Positions 1-10,122 of a DNA stretch of 64,000 bases are shown here, in pieces. The notes under the pieces are model-generated. The model saw only the letters and a list, made by a program, of their open reading frames with translations. It was not told where the DNA came from and made no database searches. Position numbers and translations under genes: made by a program. How positions within the stretch are numbered: position 1 is the first letter of the stretch; every line of letters begins with the position of its first letter. The stretch is from the NCBI RefSeq assembly GCF_020026895.1, contig NZ_JAINZW010000001.1:682001-746000 (forward strand), given 5' to 3'. Source of the stretch: Novilysobacter selenitireducens. Lineage in GTDB: Bacteria; Pseudomonadota; Gammaproteobacteria; Xanthomonadales; Xanthomonadaceae.

Positions 1-1541
1 CCGTGCGCAAGCGCGAGTCGGTCAACAACAAGATCCGCACCGGCCAGGTGGAAGTGGTGGCCACGGCCATCGAGGTGCTCAACAAGGCCGAGCCGCTGCC
101 GTTCCACGCCCACGAGAACCCGGGCGAGGACATCCGCCTGAAGTATCGGTATCTCGACCTGCGCACGCCTGGGATGCAGCGCAAGATGCGCACCCGCACG
201 AAGCTGGTGCAGGCGCTGCGCCGCTGGCTGGACGCGCGCGGTTTCCAGGACATCGAAACGCCGATCCTGACCAAGGCCACGCCCGAGGGCGCGCGTGACT
301 TCCTGGTGCCGGCACGCATGCACCCGGGCGAGTTCTACGCGCTGCCGCAGAGCCCGCAGTTGTTCAAGCAGATCCTGATGATGGCGGGCTTCGACCGCTA
401 CTACCAGATCGCGCGCTGCTTCCGCGACGAGGCGCTGCGCGCCGATCGCCAGCTGGAGTTCACCCAGCTCGACATGGAGTTCGCGTGGGTGTCCGAGCGC
501 GACGTGCAGGACACCGTCGAGCAGATGATCCGCGAGGTGTTCGTCGAGGTGATGGACGTGGAGCTCGGTGAGTTCCCGCGCATGACGTACGCCGAGGCGA
601 TGCGTCGCTATGGCTCGGACAAGCCCGACCTGCGCATCGACCTGGAGCTGACCGACATCGCCGAACTGGTGAAGGGCTGCGAGTTCAAGGTGTTCACCGA
701 CTGGGCCAATGCCGAAGGCGGGCGCGTGGTCGCGCTGCGCGCACCGGGCGCGGCGTCGCTGTCGCGCAAGCAGATCGACGACGTGGCCGCGCATGCCGCC
801 AAGCACGGCGCCAAGGGCCTGGCGTGGATGAAGGTCGAGACGGCCGGGCAGGGCGCGAGCGGGGTGAACTCGCCGATCGCCAAGTTCCTGGACGACGCCA
901 CGGTCGATGCCATCGTGGCGGCCGCGGGCGCGCAGGCCGGCGACCTGCTGCTGTTCGGCGCCGGCCCATACAACACCGCGTCGGACTTCATGGGCGCGGT
1001 GCGCCTGAAGCTCGGCCGCGACCTCGGCCTGGTCGGCGAGGGCTGGAAGCCACTGTGGGTCACCGACTTCCCGATGTTCGAGTGGGACGAGGAGGCGCAG
1101 CGCTACGTCGCATTGCACCACCCCTTCACCGCGCCGGCGGTGGACGATGTCGCCGACCTGCGTGCCAACGCCCGCACCGCGGTCAGCCGTGGCTACGACA
1201 TGGTGCTCAACGGCAACGAGATCGGCGGCGGTTCGATCCGCATCCACCGCCCGCAGATGCAGGCGGCGGTGTTCGACTTGCTGGGCATCGGCGCTGAGGA
1301 GCAGCAGGCCAAGTTCGGCTTCCTGCTGGACGCATTGAAGTACGGCGCGCCGCCGCACGGCGGCATCGCCTTCGGCATCGACCGCATCGCCGCGCTGATG
1401 GCCGGCACCGAGTCGATCCGCGACGTCATCGCTTTCCCCAAGACCACCGGCGCGCAGTGCCTGATGACCGACGCGCCGTCGCCCATCGACGCCGCGCAGC
1501 TGGCCGAAGTGCACGTGGCGGTGCGGCCCAAGGCGAGCTGA
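1..1541 (+). CDS. aspS: Aspartyl-tRNA synthetase, 5' end cut off by window
   Basis: Charges tRNA-Asp (possibly also tRNA-Asn) with aspartate in the cytoplasm. The visible 512 residues begin inside the N-terminal OB-fold anticodon-binding domain; the family is about 585-590 residues, so roughly 75 are missing upstream. The class II core is intact: RYLDLR and [13 protein letters not shown] near the start, motif 2 with RCFRDE and [12 protein letters not shown], a bacterial GAD-type insertion in the middle, and motif 3 [15 protein letters not shown] near the C terminus. The reading frame is open to the window edge, so base 1 is not a real start. The usual RQPEF in motif 2 reads RQLEF here, a small departure. 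It is followed by a repeat-filled spacer and a transcriptionally separate-looking acetyltransferase. Confidence 0.97.
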   Translation, partial: VRKRESVNNKIRTGQVEVVATAIEVLNKAEPLPFHAHENPGEDIRLKYRYLDLRTPGMQRKMRTRTKLVQALRRWLDARGFQDIETPILTKATPEGARDFLVPARMHPGEFYALPQSPQLFKQILMMAGFDRYYQIARCFRDEALRADRQLEFTQLDMEFAWVSERDVQDTVEQMIREVFVEVMDVELGEFPRMTYAEAMRRYGSDKPDLRIDLELTDIAELVKGCEFKVFTDWANAEGGRVVALRAPGAASLSRKQIDDVAAHAAKHGAKGLAWMKVETAGQGASGVNSPIAKFLDDATVDAIVAAAGAQAGDLLLFGAGPYNTASDFMGAVRLKLGRDLGLVGEGWKPLWVTDFPMFEWDEEAQRYVALHHPFTAPAVDDVADLRANARTAVSRGYDMVLNGNEIGGGSIRIHRPQMQAAVFDLLGIGAEEQQAKFGFLLDALKYGAPPHGGIAFGIDRIAALMAGTESIRDVIAFPKTTGAQCLMTDAPSPIDAAQLAEVHVAVRPKAS

Positions 1542-1550
1542 CCTGCATTT

Positions 1551-1715
1551 GTAGGAGCGGCTTCAGCCGCGATCGCATCCTCGACTCCGTTGTAGGAGCG
1601 ACGTAAGTCGCGACCGCAACACCCCGATCGCCTGCGCCGGTCGGGACTCATGTCGCTCCTACAGGTGGGGCATTCGCTGGAGATGGAGATCGATCGCGGC
1701 TGAAGCCGCTCCTAC
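1551..1715. repeat. Nested REP-like inverted repeats (BIME-like)
   Basis: GTAGGAGCGGCTTCAGCCGC followed by GATCG at 1551-1575 returns as a perfect 25-bp inverted copy at 1691-1715. Inside it, TGTAGGAGCGAC at 1591-1602 faces GTCGCTCCTACA at 1652-1663. Each unit also holds its own small hairpin: GCGGC-ttca-GCCGC in the outer type and GCGAC-gtaa-GTCGC in the inner type. This is the layout of repetitive extragenic palindromes, which in xanthomonads are scattered between genes and probably moved by a RAYT transposase. A related pair lies at 50642-50711. It may also serve as a transcription end for aspS. Confidence 0.85.
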
Positions 1716-1726
1716 GCCCGGAGAAA

Positions 1727-1741
1727 GTCCCCTTGGGGGAC
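1727..1741 (+). promoter_or_regulatory. Small hairpin just before the acetyltransferase start
   Basis: GTCCCC-TTG-GGGGAC is a perfect 6-bp stem ending 9 bases before the ATG at 1751. It includes the only purine-rich stretch available as a ribosome binding site, so it could damp translation. The role is inferred from position only. Confidence 0.35.
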
Positions 1742-1750
1742 AATTGCCTG

Positions 1751-2290
1751 ATGATCGAACAGCTGCCCCTCGCCATCCGCCGCGCCGGCCCCGACGACGC
1801 GGCCGTGCTGTCACAGCTTGCCGCGCGCACCTTCACCGAAACCTTCGGCCACCTGTACCCGCGCGAGGACCTCCGGGCCTTCCTCGACGAGGCCTATGCC
1901 GTCGGGCGGCAGGCGACGATCCTGTCTCATCCCGATTACGCGGTCTGGCTGCTGGAGGACGACGGCGTGGCGGTCGGCCACGTCGCCGCGGGCCCGTGCG
2001 GGCTGCCGCATGCCGAAGTGCAGGCCGGGGACGGCGAGATCAAGCGCCTGTACGTGCTGGCTTCCCACCAGAACGGCGGCTGGGGTGGGCGGCTGTTCGA
2101 CACCGCACTGAGCTGGCTGCTGCGCGACGGCCCGCGGACGCTGTGGGTCGGCGTGTGGTCCGGCAACGCTGGGGCGCAGCGCTTCTACGCGCGCCACGGG
2201 CTCGAGCACGTCGGCGACTACATCTTCCCCGTCGGCCGGGTGCGCGACCACGAGTTCATCCTGCGCCGACCCGCGGACGCGCCTGCGTGA
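1751..2290 (+). CDS. GNAT-family N-acetyltransferase
   Basis: A 179-residue single-domain GNAT enzyme, expected to move an acetyl group from acetyl-CoA to an amine. The acetyl-CoA loop is visible as LYVLASHQNGGWGG (the Q-x-x-G-x-G pattern), followed by the typical WVGVWSGNAGAQRFYARHGL helix-strand near the C terminus. An ATG 18 bases upstream exists, but the start at 1751 fits the beginning of the domain (LAIRRAGPDDAA). The substrate cannot be told. Its stop overlaps the GTG of the following hydrolase by 4 bases, so the two are likely translated together. Confidence 0.85.
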   Translation: MIEQLPLAIRRAGPDDAAVLSQLAARTFTETFGHLYPREDLRAFLDEAYAVGRQATILSHPDYAVWLLEDDGVAVGHVAAGPCGLPHAEVQAGDGEIKRLYVLASHQNGGWGGRLFDTALSWLLRDGPRTLWVGVWSGNAGAQRFYARHGLEHVGDYIFPVGRVRDHEFILRRPADAPA

Positions 2291-2901
2291 GCAGGCCGGT
2301 CGTCCTCGTCCACGGCCTGTGGATGCCGCGCGTGTCGATGCTGCCGCTGGCGCGACGGCTGCAGCGCGCCGGTTTCGCGCCGCGCCTGTTCGGCTACTCC
2401 ACCGTCGCCGGCGGACCCGAGGCCGCGGTGCCGCGCCTGGCGGCGATGCTGCGCGACGGTGCCGACGTGGTCGCCCACAGCCTCGGCGGGCTGGTGACCC
2501 TGACCGCGCTCCAGCGCGAACCTGGACTCCCGGTCCAGCGCGTCGTGTGCCTGGGCTCGCCTCTGTGCGGCAGCGCCGCGGCCAAGGGGCTGTCGGCGCG
2601 GCATGCGTTTGCCGCCACGCTGGGGCGCAGCGCGGACCTGCTACGCAGCGGCTGCCAGCCCTGGGACGGAGAGGCGCAGGTGGGCGTGGTGGCCGGGCGC
2701 ACGCCGCTGGGCCTGGGCCAGTTTTTCGGCAGCCTGCGCGACGTGAGCGACGGCACCGTCGCCGTTGCCGAAACCCGGCTGGCGGGGCTGGCCGACCACG
2801 TGGTGGTGCCGGCCAGCCACAGCGGCCTGCTGCTGTCCCCGCTGGCCGCGGCGCAGGCGGTCGCGTTCCTGCGGTCGGGCCGATTCGAGCACCGGGCCTA
2901 A
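2287..2901 (+). CDS. Alpha/beta hydrolase (esterase/lipase-like)
   Basis: A 204-residue protein with the alpha/beta hydrolase signature: the oxyanion-side motif VVLVHGLW at the N terminus, the nucleophile elbow AHSLGG with Ser near residue 65, and a C-terminal catalytic His in VVVPASHSGLLLS. It is short for the fold and lacks a large lid domain. No signal peptide is seen, so it is probably cytoplasmic. I chose the GTG at 2287 because homology begins there and it forms a GTGA overlap with the acetyltransferase stop. It resembles small PGAP1-like or triacylglycerol-lipase-like hydrolases; the substrate is unknown. Confidence 0.8.
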   Translation: MSRPVVLVHGLWMPRVSMLPLARRLQRAGFAPRLFGYSTVAGGPEAAVPRLAAMLRDGADVVAHSLGGLVTLTALQREPGLPVQRVVCLGSPLCGSAAAKGLSARHAFAATLGRSADLLRSGCQPWDGEAQVGVVAGRTPLGLGQFFGSLRDVSDGTVAVAETRLAGLADHVVVPASHSGLLLSPLAAAQAVAFLRSGRFEHRA

Positions 2902-2916
2902 TGCGGTCCGTATAAT
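2887..2916 (+). promoter_or_regulatory. Probable promoter of yebC
   Basis: A perfect TATAAT sits at 2911-2916, 36 bases before the yebC ATG. The best upstream element at the right spacing, GAGCAC at 2887-2892 (18 bases before), is poor, so this is an extended or factor-assisted promoter if real. Confidence 0.45.
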
Positions 2917-2951
2917 CGCCGGTCGCTCCGACGCAACAGGTTCATCGACGC

Positions 2952-3692
2952 ATGGCCGGCCATTCCAAATGGGCCAACATCCAGCACCGCAAGGGCGCGC
3001 AGGACGCCAAGCGCGGCAAGATGTTCACCAAGATCATCCGCGAGATTTCCGTGGCCGCCCGCAGCGGTGGCGGCGACCCGGCCAACAACCCGCGCCTGCG
3101 CACCGCGCTGGACAAGGGGCTGGGCGCGAACATGTCCAAGGACGTGCTCGAGCGCGCCATCAAGAAGGCGACGGGTGAGCTGGAAGGCGTCAACTACGAG
3201 GAGATCCGCTACGAGGGCTACGCCCCGGGCGGCGTCGCGGTGATCGTGGACTGCCTGACCGACAACAAGGTCCGCACCGTGGCCGACGTGCGCCACGCCT
3301 TCGGCAAGTTCGGCGGCAACCTGGGTACGGACGGCTCGGTCGCCTTCATGTTCAACAAGACCGGCGTGCTGAGCTTCGCGCCCGGCGCCGACGAGGACGC
3401 GGTGACGGAAGCCGCCATCGAGGCCGGCGCCGACGACGTAGTGGTGTACCCGGACAACGGCGCGATCGACGTGCTGACCTCGCCGGACGCCTTCGAGGCG
3501 GTCAAGGCCGCGATGCTGGCCGCCGGGCTGGAACCGGCGCAGGCCGAGGTCACCTGGCGCGCCGACAACGACATCGCCGTCAGCGGCGAGACCGCGCAGC
3601 AGGTCGTCAAGCTGCTTGACTGGCTGGAAGACCTCGACGACGTGCAGAACGTCTATTCCAACGCCGAACTGGGCGAAGACGCGTACGCTTGA
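2952..3692 (+). CDS. yebC: YebC/PmpR-family protein
   Basis: A 246-residue member of the YebC/TACO1 family with the hallmark start [19 protein letters not shown] and the full three-domain length. Family members have been described as transcription regulators (PmpR) and, more recently, as translation factors that relieve ribosome stalling; the sequence does not separate these roles. It sits directly upstream of ruvC-ruvA, the usual proteobacterial arrangement, with 77 bases between it and ruvC, so cotranscription is likely. A TATAAT lies just upstream. Confidence 0.95.
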   Translation: MAGHSKWANIQHRKGAQDAKRGKMFTKIIREISVAARSGGGDPANNPRLRTALDKGLGANMSKDVLERAIKKATGELEGVNYEEIRYEGYAPGGVAVIVDCLTDNKVRTVADVRHAFGKFGGNLGTDGSVAFMFNKTGVLSFAPGADEDAVTEAAIEAGADDVVVYPDNGAIDVLTSPDAFEAVKAAMLAAGLEPAQAEVTWRADNDIAVSGETAQQVVKLLDWLEDLDDVQNVYSNAELGEDAYA

Positions 3693-3769
3693 GCGCAGGC
3701 TCGGCCAACACGGGTGCACACCATCACTTCCATTGACGCCGTCGACGCGGCCCGGGTCGGCCGGGACGC

Positions 3770-4291
3770 ATGATCCGCATCCTCGGTATCGACCCGGGTT
3801 CGCAGCGCACCGGCATCGGCGTGATCGACGTGGCTGGCGACGGGCGCTGCACCTACGTGCACTGCGAAGCGCTCAAGCTGCTCGACGCCGACGACTTCCC
3901 GGCGCGGCTCGGCCTGCTGTGCGAGGGGCTGGAGCGCGTGCTGGACGAATGGCAGCCGCAGCACGTCGCGATCGAAACCGTGTTCATGGCCAAGTCCGCG
4001 ACGTCCGCGCTGAAGCTCGGCCACGCCCGTGGCGCCGCGCTGGCGACGGTGGTGCGGCGGCGGTTGAAGGTCAGCGAGTACGCGCCGCGCGTGATCAAGC
4101 AGTCGCTGGTCGGGCGCGGCGCCGCCGAGAAGGACCAGGTGCAGCACATGGTGCGGCTGCTGCTGAACCTGCCCGCGATGAAGCTGCAGGCCGATGCCGC
4201 CGACGCCCTTGCCGTCGCCCTTACCCACGCACACATGAGCGCCACCGCCGACCGCACCGGCGTGAGCGTGGCGATGTTGAGGCGCCGTTGA
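3770..4291 (+). CDS. ruvC: Holliday junction resolvase RuvC
   Basis: Endonuclease that cuts Holliday junctions after RuvAB branch migration in recombination repair. At 173 residues it has normal length. The catalytic acidic residues are in place: the first Asp in [10 protein letters not shown], the Glu in HVAIETVF, and the two Asp in [15 protein letters not shown] near the C terminus. The DNA-binding basic stretch [12 protein letters not shown] is present. It precedes ruvA by 70 bases, in line with a yebC-ruvC-ruvA unit; ruvB is displaced to 9034. Confidence 0.97.
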   Translation: MIRILGIDPGSQRTGIGVIDVAGDGRCTYVHCEALKLLDADDFPARLGLLCEGLERVLDEWQPQHVAIETVFMAKSATSALKLGHARGAALATVVRRRLKVSEYAPRVIKQSLVGRGAAEKDQVQHMVRLLLNLPAMKLQADAADALAVALTHAHMSATADRTGVSVAMLRRR

Positions 4292-4361
4292 TGCGCCGTC
4301 GCATCCATCTGCCCCTTTCCCTGCGAATGCAGGGGTGCGAGACAAAGACAGGAGCCACCCC

Positions 4362-4952
4362 ATGATCGGACGCCTCAAAGGCATCGTCGTGCACAAGCAA
4401 CCGCCATGGCTGGTGGTCGACGTCAACGGCGTGGGCTACGAGCTGGAAGCGCCGATGAGCACGTTCTACGACCTGCCCGAGCTGGGTCGGGAGGTGTCGC
4501 TGTTCACGCACTACGCGCAGAAGGAAGACAGCGTGTCGCTGTACGGCTTCCTGCGCGAGGCCGAGCGCCGCCTGTTCCGCGACGTGCAGAAGGTCACCGG
4601 CATCGGCGCGAAGATCGCGCTGGCCGTGCTTTCGGGCATGCCGGTGGACGAGTTCGCGCGGCTGGTGCAGGCGGGCGACGTCACCGCGCTGACGCGCATC
4701 CCCGGCATCGGCAAGAAGACCGCCGAGCGCATGGTCGTCGAGCTGCGCGACCGCGCCGCCGACCTGGCCGGCGCGGGCGCCACCCTCGGTGGCCAGGGAA
4801 TGCCGGGCGACGCCCAGTCCGAGGCGGTGATCGCCTTGCAGCAGCTGGGCTACAAGCCGGCCGAGGCGGCGCGCATGGCCCGTGACGCCACCGAGGCGGG
4901 CGACGATGCCGCCACCATCATCCGCAAAGCGCTGAAATCGGCGCTGCGCTGA
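4362..4952 (+). CDS. ruvA: Holliday junction DNA helicase subunit RuvA
   Basis: The junction-binding tetramer subunit of the RuvAB branch-migration motor. At 196 residues it has an OB-fold ([10 protein letters not shown]), two helix-hairpin-helix motifs ([13 protein letters not shown] and [12 protein letters not shown]) and the C-terminal RuvB-contacting domain after an AGAGATLGG linker. The start at 4362 is preceded by an AGGAG ribosome binding site at 4349-4353 and matches the conserved N terminus, in preference to an ATG 27 bases upstream. In this genome kup and the Ktr/Trk pair separate it from ruvB. Confidence 0.97.
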   Translation: MIGRLKGIVVHKQPPWLVVDVNGVGYELEAPMSTFYDLPELGREVSLFTHYAQKEDSVSLYGFLREAERRLFRDVQKVTGIGAKIALAVLSGMPVDEFARLVQAGDVTALTRIPGIGKKTAERMVVELRDRAADLAGAGATLGGQGMPGDAQSEAVIALQQLGYKPAEAARMARDATEAGDDAATIIRKALKSALR

Positions 4953-4984
4953 CTTTCCGAAGTTCCAACAGACCAGGACGGCCC

Positions 4985-6898
4985 ATGGCCACCGCCACCA
5001 ACACGCCCCGGCACGAACAGGCCGGCAGCCACACCCACGGCAACGTCGGCCTTGCCGGCTTGATGGTGGGCGCGATCGGCGTCGTGTTCGGCGACATCGG
5101 CACCAGCCCGCTGTACACGATCCGCGAGGCGTTCTCGCCGCACTACGGCCTGGTGGCCGACCACGACACCGTGCTGGGCGTGCTGTCGATGGTGTTCTGG
5201 TCGCTGATGCTGGTGGTCACGCTGAAATACGTGACCATCATCATGCGGGCCGACAACGAGGGCGAGGGCGGCATCATGGCGCTGATGGCGCTGGCCCAGC
5301 GCAGCCTCGCGTCGGGATCGCGGTCGGCGTACCTGGTGGGCATCCTCGGGATTTTCGGGGCGTCGCTGTTCTTCGGCGACGGCGTGATCACGCCGGCGAT
5401 CTCGGTGCTGTCGGCCGTGGAGGGCCTGGAGGTGGTCGCGCCCCAGCTGCACGACTGGATCATCCCGGTCACGTTGTTGGTGCTGGTGAGCCTGTTCGCC
5501 ACCCAGCGCTACGGCACGGCCAAGGTCGGCCGCGTGTTCGGGCCCATCACCGTCACCTGGTTCGTGGTGCTGGCCGTGCTGGGCGTGGTCAACATCCTGC
5601 ACGAGCCCGAAGTGCTCAACGCCATCAACCCGTGGTGGGCGATGCGCTTCTTCTACGAGCACAGCCTCGGTGGCGTGTTCATCCTCGGTGCGGTGGTGCT
5701 GGCGGTAACGGGCGGCGAGGCCATCTACACCGACATGGGCCACTTCGGCGCCAAGCCCATCCGCTATGCGTGGTACTTCTTCGTGCTGCCGGCGTTGATG
5801 CTCAACTACCTGGGCCAGGGCGCGCTGGTGCTGGAAGACCCGACCGCCATCCGCAACCCGTTCTACATCGGCGTGCCCGAATGGGGCCGCTGGCCGATGA
5901 TCGCGCTGGCCACCGCTGCCACGGTGATCGCGTCGCAGGCGGTGATCACCGGCGGCTTCTCGGTGGCGCGCCAGGCGATGCAGCTGGGGTACATCCCTCG
6001 CATGGAGATCAAGCACACCTCCAGCGACACCATCGGCCAGATCTACATCCCCGGCATCAACTGGATGATGATGGTGATTGTCATCCTGCTGGTGCTGACC
6101 TTCCGCACCTCGTCCAACCTGGCGACCGCGTACGGCATCTCGGTGTCGATGACGATGCTGATCGACACGCTGCTGCTGGCGATCGTCGCGCGCGCGCTGT
6201 GGCCGCGCTGGCGCCTGTGGGTGCTGCCGCTGTGCGTGGTGTTCCTGGTGGCGGACGTCGCGTTCGTCATCGCCAACGGTGCCAAGATCCTGCAGGGCGG
6301 CTGGTTCCCGGTGATCCTGGGCATCGTGCTGTTCACCCTGCTGCGCACCTGGCGGCGCGGGCGCAAGCTGCTGCGCGACGAGATCCAGAAGGAAGGCATC
6401 CAGCTCGGCACCTTCCTGCCGGGGCTGATGCTCGCGCCGCCGGTGCGGGTGCCGGGCACCGCGGTGTTCCTCACCGCCGACCCCAACGTCGTGCCGCATG
6501 CGCTGATGCACAACCTCAAGCACAACAAGGTGCTGCACGAGCGCAACGTGTTCCTGACGGTGGAGACGCTGGACGTGCCCTATGCGCACCGGCGGCTGAA
6601 GATGGAAGCCATCGGCGACGAGTTCCACCGGGTGATCGTCCGCTTCGGCTTCATGGAAACGCCGGACGTCCCGCTGGCGCTGATGCGCAGCTGCGACCAG
6701 GGCGGCATCTATTTCGACCCGATGGACACCACCTACTTCGCCAGCCGCGAGACGATCGTGGCGATGGCCAAGCGCGGCATGCCGATCTGGCGCGACCGGC
6801 TGTTCGCCGTCATGCACCGCAATGCCGCCTCCGCGACCGGCTTCTTCCGCATTCCCGGCAACCGCCTCGTGGAACTGGGCGCGCAGGTGGAGATCTAG
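4985..6898 (+). CDS. kup: Low-affinity K+ transporter Kup
   Basis: Inner-membrane potassium uptake protein of the KUP/HAK/KT family, thought to work as a K+/H+ symporter. Its 637 residues match the family. The N terminus holds the signature [17 protein letters not shown], followed by about 12 membrane segments (for example [17 protein letters not shown] and [20 protein letters not shown]) and a soluble C-terminal domain of about 150 residues beginning near [12 protein letters not shown]. It follows ruvA by 32 bases in the same direction. The next genes, on the other strand, are a second K+ uptake system. Confidence 0.96.
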   Translation: MATATNTPRHEQAGSHTHGNVGLAGLMVGAIGVVFGDIGTSPLYTIREAFSPHYGLVADHDTVLGVLSMVFWSLMLVVTLKYVTIIMRADNEGEGGIMALMALAQRSLASGSRSAYLVGILGIFGASLFFGDGVITPAISVLSAVEGLEVVAPQLHDWIIPVTLLVLVSLFATQRYGTAKVGRVFGPITVTWFVVLAVLGVVNILHEPEVLNAINPWWAMRFFYEHSLGGVFILGAVVLAVTGGEAIYTDMGHFGAKPIRYAWYFFVLPALMLNYLGQGALVLEDPTAIRNPFYIGVPEWGRWPMIALATAATVIASQAVITGGFSVARQAMQLGYIPRMEIKHTSSDTIGQIYIPGINWMMMVIVILLVLTFRTSSNLATAYGISVSMTMLIDTLLLAIVARALWPRWRLWVLPLCVVFLVADVAFVIANGAKILQGGWFPVILGIVLFTLLRTWRRGRKLLRDEIQKEGIQLGTFLPGLMLAPPVRVPGTAVFLTADPNVVPHALMHNLKHNKVLHERNVFLTVETLDVPYAHRRLKMEAIGDEFHRVIVRFGFMETPDVPLALMRSCDQGGIYFDPMDTTYFASRETIVAMAKRGMPIWRDRLFAVMHRNAASATGFFRIPGNRLVELGAQVEI

Positions 6899-6925
6899 CG
6901 CCGGCGGCCGGCTGCGCGCGAGGCG

Positions 6926-7600
6926 TCAGTCGAGCGCGGCGAAGGTTTCCACGTGGCCGGTCGGGCCGGACACGATCAGCAGGTCGCCATGCTCGATCAG
7001 GGTGTCGGCCTTGGCATAGGTGAAGTCCAGCCGCGCCCGCTTCACGCCGACCACGGTCACGCCGTACTTGCTGCGCAGCGCCGACTCGCTGAGTGTCTTG
7101 CCATGCGACTCGCGCGGCGCGCGCGTTTTGGCGATCGCGAAGCCATCGTCGAACTCGATGAAGTCGATCATCCGGCCCGTGACCAGGTGGGCGACGCGCT
7201 CGCCCATCGCCGCCTCCGGGTAGACCACGTGGTGCGCACCGGTGCGCTCCAGGATGCGGCCGTGCTTTTCGGTGGTCGCCTTCGCCCAGATGTCGCCGAT
7301 GCCGACCTCCTCCAGCGCCAGCACGGTCAGCACGCTGGCTTCTACGTCACTGCCGATGCCGACCACCGCGCGTGAGAACTCGCCCACGCCCAGCTGTCGC
7401 AGCACGTCGCTGCGCGTGCTGTCGGCCTGCACCACGTGCGTGAGGCGGCTGGCCCAGTGCTGCACGACGGCGGCGTCCTCGTCGATGCCCAGCACCTCGT
7501 GCCCGAGCCGCAGCAGCGAGTCGGCCACCGCGCTGCCGAAGCGGCCCAGCCCGATGACGACCACGCTGTCGGTGTGTACCGCCTTGTGCTGCTTAGCCAA
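6926..7600 (-). CDS. K+ uptake regulatory subunit (KtrA/TrkA family)
   Basis: A 224-residue cytoplasmic gating subunit. The N-terminal RCK Rossmann domain shows VVVIGLGRFGSAVADSLLRL with GxGxxG for nucleotide binding, and a C-terminal TrkA_C domain starts near SALRSKYGVTVVGV. The length fits KtrA (one RCK unit) rather than the duplicated enterobacterial TrkA. It begins with TTG at 7600, overlapping the end of the upstream membrane subunit by 8 bases, which points to translational coupling. Together they form a Ktr-type Na+-dependent K+ uptake system in most relatives; the Na+ dependence is family knowledge, not visible here. Confidence 0.9.
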   Translation of the reverse strand: MAKQHKAVHTDSVVVIGLGRFGSAVADSLLRLGHEVLGIDEDAAVVQHWASRLTHVVQADSTRSDVLRQLGVGEFSRAVVGIGSDVEASVLTVLALEEVGIGDIWAKATTEKHGRILERTGAHHVVYPEAAMGERVAHLVTGRMIDFIEFDDGFAIAKTRAPRESHGKTLSESALRSKYGVTVVGVKRARLDFTYAKADTLIEHGDLLIVSGPTGHVETFAALD

Positions 7601-8918
7601 CGATGGGGTGCTCCTCTGGATAGCGATAGGCGCGCGGACGGCTGCGCAGCGCCAGGGCAGTGGCGACGGTGATGGTACCGACGCGGCCGATGAACATGAG
7701 TGCCACCAGCACCAGCTGCGCGGCTGGCGGCAGTTGCGCGGTGATGCCGGTGGACAGCCCGACGGTGGCGAAGGCCGAGATCGCCTCGAACATCAGCACC
7801 TCCAGCGGCAGCGCGGTCAGCGCCATCAGCGCCAACGTCGCGAACGCCAGCAAGGCCATGCCGAGCAGCGCCACCGTCAGGGCCTGGCGCTGCGCGTCCA
7901 CGGCGATGCGCCGGTTGAAGGCGGTGACGTCGCGCTGGCCGCGGACTTCGGCCCACACCACGAAGCCCAGCAGGAAGAACGTCGTCACCTTGATGCCGCC
8001 CGCGGTGCCGGCGCTGCCGCCGCCGATGAACATCAGCACGTAGTGGATCGCCCAGGTTTCCGACGCCATCGCGCCGACGTCCAGGGTATTGAACCCCGCG
8101 GTGCGCGCGCTGACGGAATGGAATGCCGCACCCAGCAGCTTGCCGACCAGCCCGTGCCCGCCAAGCGTGTGGTGCCACTCCAGCGCCAGGATGGCCCCCA
8201 TCCCCGCGACCAGCAGGAACGCGGAACCGGCCAGGGTGATGCGCGTGTGGACGGACCACTTCGACCAGCCGCCGCGCTGGCGGTGCATTTCGAACAGCAC
8301 CGGAAAGCCGACGCCGCCGATCATGATCGCCAGCATCACCGGCAGTAGCACGACCGGGTCGGTGGCGAAGCCCACCAGGCTGTCGGAGTACGTCGAGAGG
8401 CCGGCATTGTTGAATGCCGACACCGCATGGAAGACGCCATTCCACAGCGCGCGGCCAAGCGGCTGGCCATGGCCGACATGGAATTGCAGAGTCAGCACCG
8501 CCGCAGCCGTGGCCTCCACCGCCAGCGTCACCGCCAGGATCAGCTTGAGCACGCCCATCACGTCGCCCAGCCCGAGGCTGCGCGTCTCGGCCTGGGCCAC
8601 CAGGCGCGTGGCCAGGCGCAGGCGTTGGGACACGAGTAGGCCGAGCAGGGTGGCGCCGGTCATGATGCCGAAGCCGCCCACCTGGAACAGCAGCAGGATC
8701 ACGCCCTGGCCGAAGGGCGACCACGCGGTGCCGGTGTCGACCACGGCCAGGCCTGTGACGCATACCGCCGAGGTCGCGGTGAACAGTGCGGTGAGCCACG
8801 GCGAGTTGCCGTCGGCCGCCCACGCGCCCGGAAGCATCAGCAGGCCGGTGCCCAGTGCGATGGCGGCAAGGAACGCCAGCGGCACAAGCCGGGCGGGGTG
8901 TTGGATCCCGTGTCGCAT
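7593..8918 (-). CDS. K+ transporter membrane subunit (KtrB/TrkH family)
   Basis: Membrane pore of the uptake system completed by the adjacent gating subunit. At 441 residues it has four repeated membrane-pore-membrane units. The selectivity loops read [47 protein letters not shown] and [16 protein letters not shown], each with the expected central Gly. I chose the ATG at 8918 ([14 protein letters not shown]) because the frame upstream is Arg/Ala-rich and lacks membrane character. The divergent ruvB gene starts 115 bases away, so this spacer probably holds both promoters. Confidence 0.92.
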   Translation of the reverse strand: MRHGIQHPARLVPLAFLAAIALGTGLLMLPGAWAADGNSPWLTALFTATSAVCVTGLAVVDTGTAWSPFGQGVILLLFQVGGFGIMTGATLLGLLVSQRLRLATRLVAQAETRSLGLGDVMGVLKLILAVTLAVEATAAAVLTLQFHVGHGQPLGRALWNGVFHAVSAFNNAGLSTYSDSLVGFATDPVVLLPVMLAIMIGGVGFPVLFEMHRQRGGWSKWSVHTRITLAGSAFLLVAGMGAILALEWHHTLGGHGLVGKLLGAAFHSVSARTAGFNTLDVGAMASETWAIHYVLMFIGGGSAGTAGGIKVTTFFLLGFVVWAEVRGQRDVTAFNRRIAVDAQRQALTVALLGMALLAFATLALMALTALPLEVLMFEAISAFATVGLSTGITAQLPPAAQLVLVALMFIGRVGTITVATALALRSRPRAYRYPEEHPIVG

Positions 8919-9033
8919 CCGGTCGTGGGTCAACGCGCTCCTGGGCGCGGCGTGTGGCGCGCGGATTGTGCCACCGCCCGCCGCCGCCCGCGAACGCTGC
9001 CGGCCGTGTGCCGCGCGTGCGACCATGCACGCC

Positions 9034-10053
9034 ATGACCGACGACCGCATCATCGCGCCCGCCGCCACCCGCGAGGACGACCTGGCCGAGGCGTCCATCC
9101 GCCCGCGCGTACTGGACGAATACCTCGGCCAGCAGCCCGTCCGCGAGCAGATGAAGATCTACATCGAGGCCGCCAAGGGCCGCGGCGAAGCCCTCGACCA
9201 CGTGCTGATCTTCGGCCCGCCCGGGCTGGGCAAGACCACGCTAAGCCACGTCATCGCCAACGAGCTGGGCGTCAACCTGCGCGTGACCTCCGGCCCGGTG
9301 ATCGAGAAAGCCGGCGACCTGGCGGCGCTGCTGACCAACCTGCAGCCTCACGACGTGCTGTTCGTCGACGAGATCCACCGCCTCTCGCCCGTGGTCGAGG
9401 AGGTCCTGTACCCGGCGATGGAGGACTTCCAGATCGACATCATGATCGGGGAAGGCCCCGCGGCCCGCTCGATCAAGCTCGACCTGCCGCCCTTCACGCT
9501 GATCGGCGCCACCACCCGCGCCGGCCTGCTGACCGCGCCGCTGCGCGACCGCTTCGGCATCGTCCAGCGCCTGCAGTTCTACAGTGCCGAGGAGCTGACG
9601 CGGATCGTGCGGCGCTCAGCGCAGATCCTGGGGATCGAGTGCGAGCCCGACGGCGCAAGCGAAATCGCCAGGCGCTCCCGCGGCACCCCGCGCATCGCCA
9701 ACCGGCTGCTGCGCCGCGTGCGCGATTTCGCGCAGGTGCGTGCTGGTGGACGCATCGACCGTGCCACCGCCGATGGCGCGATGGCGATGCTCAAGGTCGA
9801 CCCGGAGGGCTTCGACGAGCTGGACCGGCGCCTCCTTTCGACGATCATCGAGTCGTTCAACGGCGGGCCCGTGGGCGTGGAATCGCTGGCGGCGGCGCTG
9901 AGCGAGGAGCGCGGCACGCTGGAGGATGTGATCGAGCCCTTCCTCATCCAGCAGGGGTACCTGGTGCGCACCGCACGGGGTCGCGCAGCGACACCCAAGG
10001 CCTACCGCCACATGGGCCTGGAGCCGGTCGGCCGCGACGCCTCGCTGTTCTGA
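9034..10053 (+). CDS. ruvB: Holliday junction DNA helicase motor RuvB
   Basis: Hexameric AAA+ ATPase that drives branch migration on RuvA-bound junctions. At 339 residues it carries the N-terminal [12 protein letters not shown] motif, Walker A in [11 protein letters not shown], Walker B in [12 protein letters not shown], sensor residues around [11 protein letters not shown], the arginine finger region LRDRFG, and a C-terminal winged helix ending near [15 protein letters not shown]-like sequence. An in-frame ATG 9 bases upstream (9025) is an alternative start. It is separated from ruvC-ruvA by three potassium transport genes and is followed by the tol-pal operon. Confidence 0.97.
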   Translation: MTDDRIIAPAATREDDLAEASIRPRVLDEYLGQQPVREQMKIYIEAAKGRGEALDHVLIFGPPGLGKTTLSHVIANELGVNLRVTSGPVIEKAGDLAALLTNLQPHDVLFVDEIHRLSPVVEEVLYPAMEDFQIDIMIGEGPAARSIKLDLPPFTLIGATTRAGLLTAPLRDRFGIVQRLQFYSAEELTRIVRRSAQILGIECEPDGASEIARRSRGTPRIANRLLRRVRDFAQVRAGGRIDRATADGAMAMLKVDPEGFDELDRRLLSTIIESFNGGPVGVESLAAALSEERGTLEDVIEPFLIQQGYLVRTARGRAATPKAYRHMGLEPVGRDASLF

Positions 10054-10122
10054 CCTCCCGCTGCCGGGCACCAACCGGGTGCGGACGGGCAGCGATCACA
10101 GCCGACGGAGCAACTTCAAACA

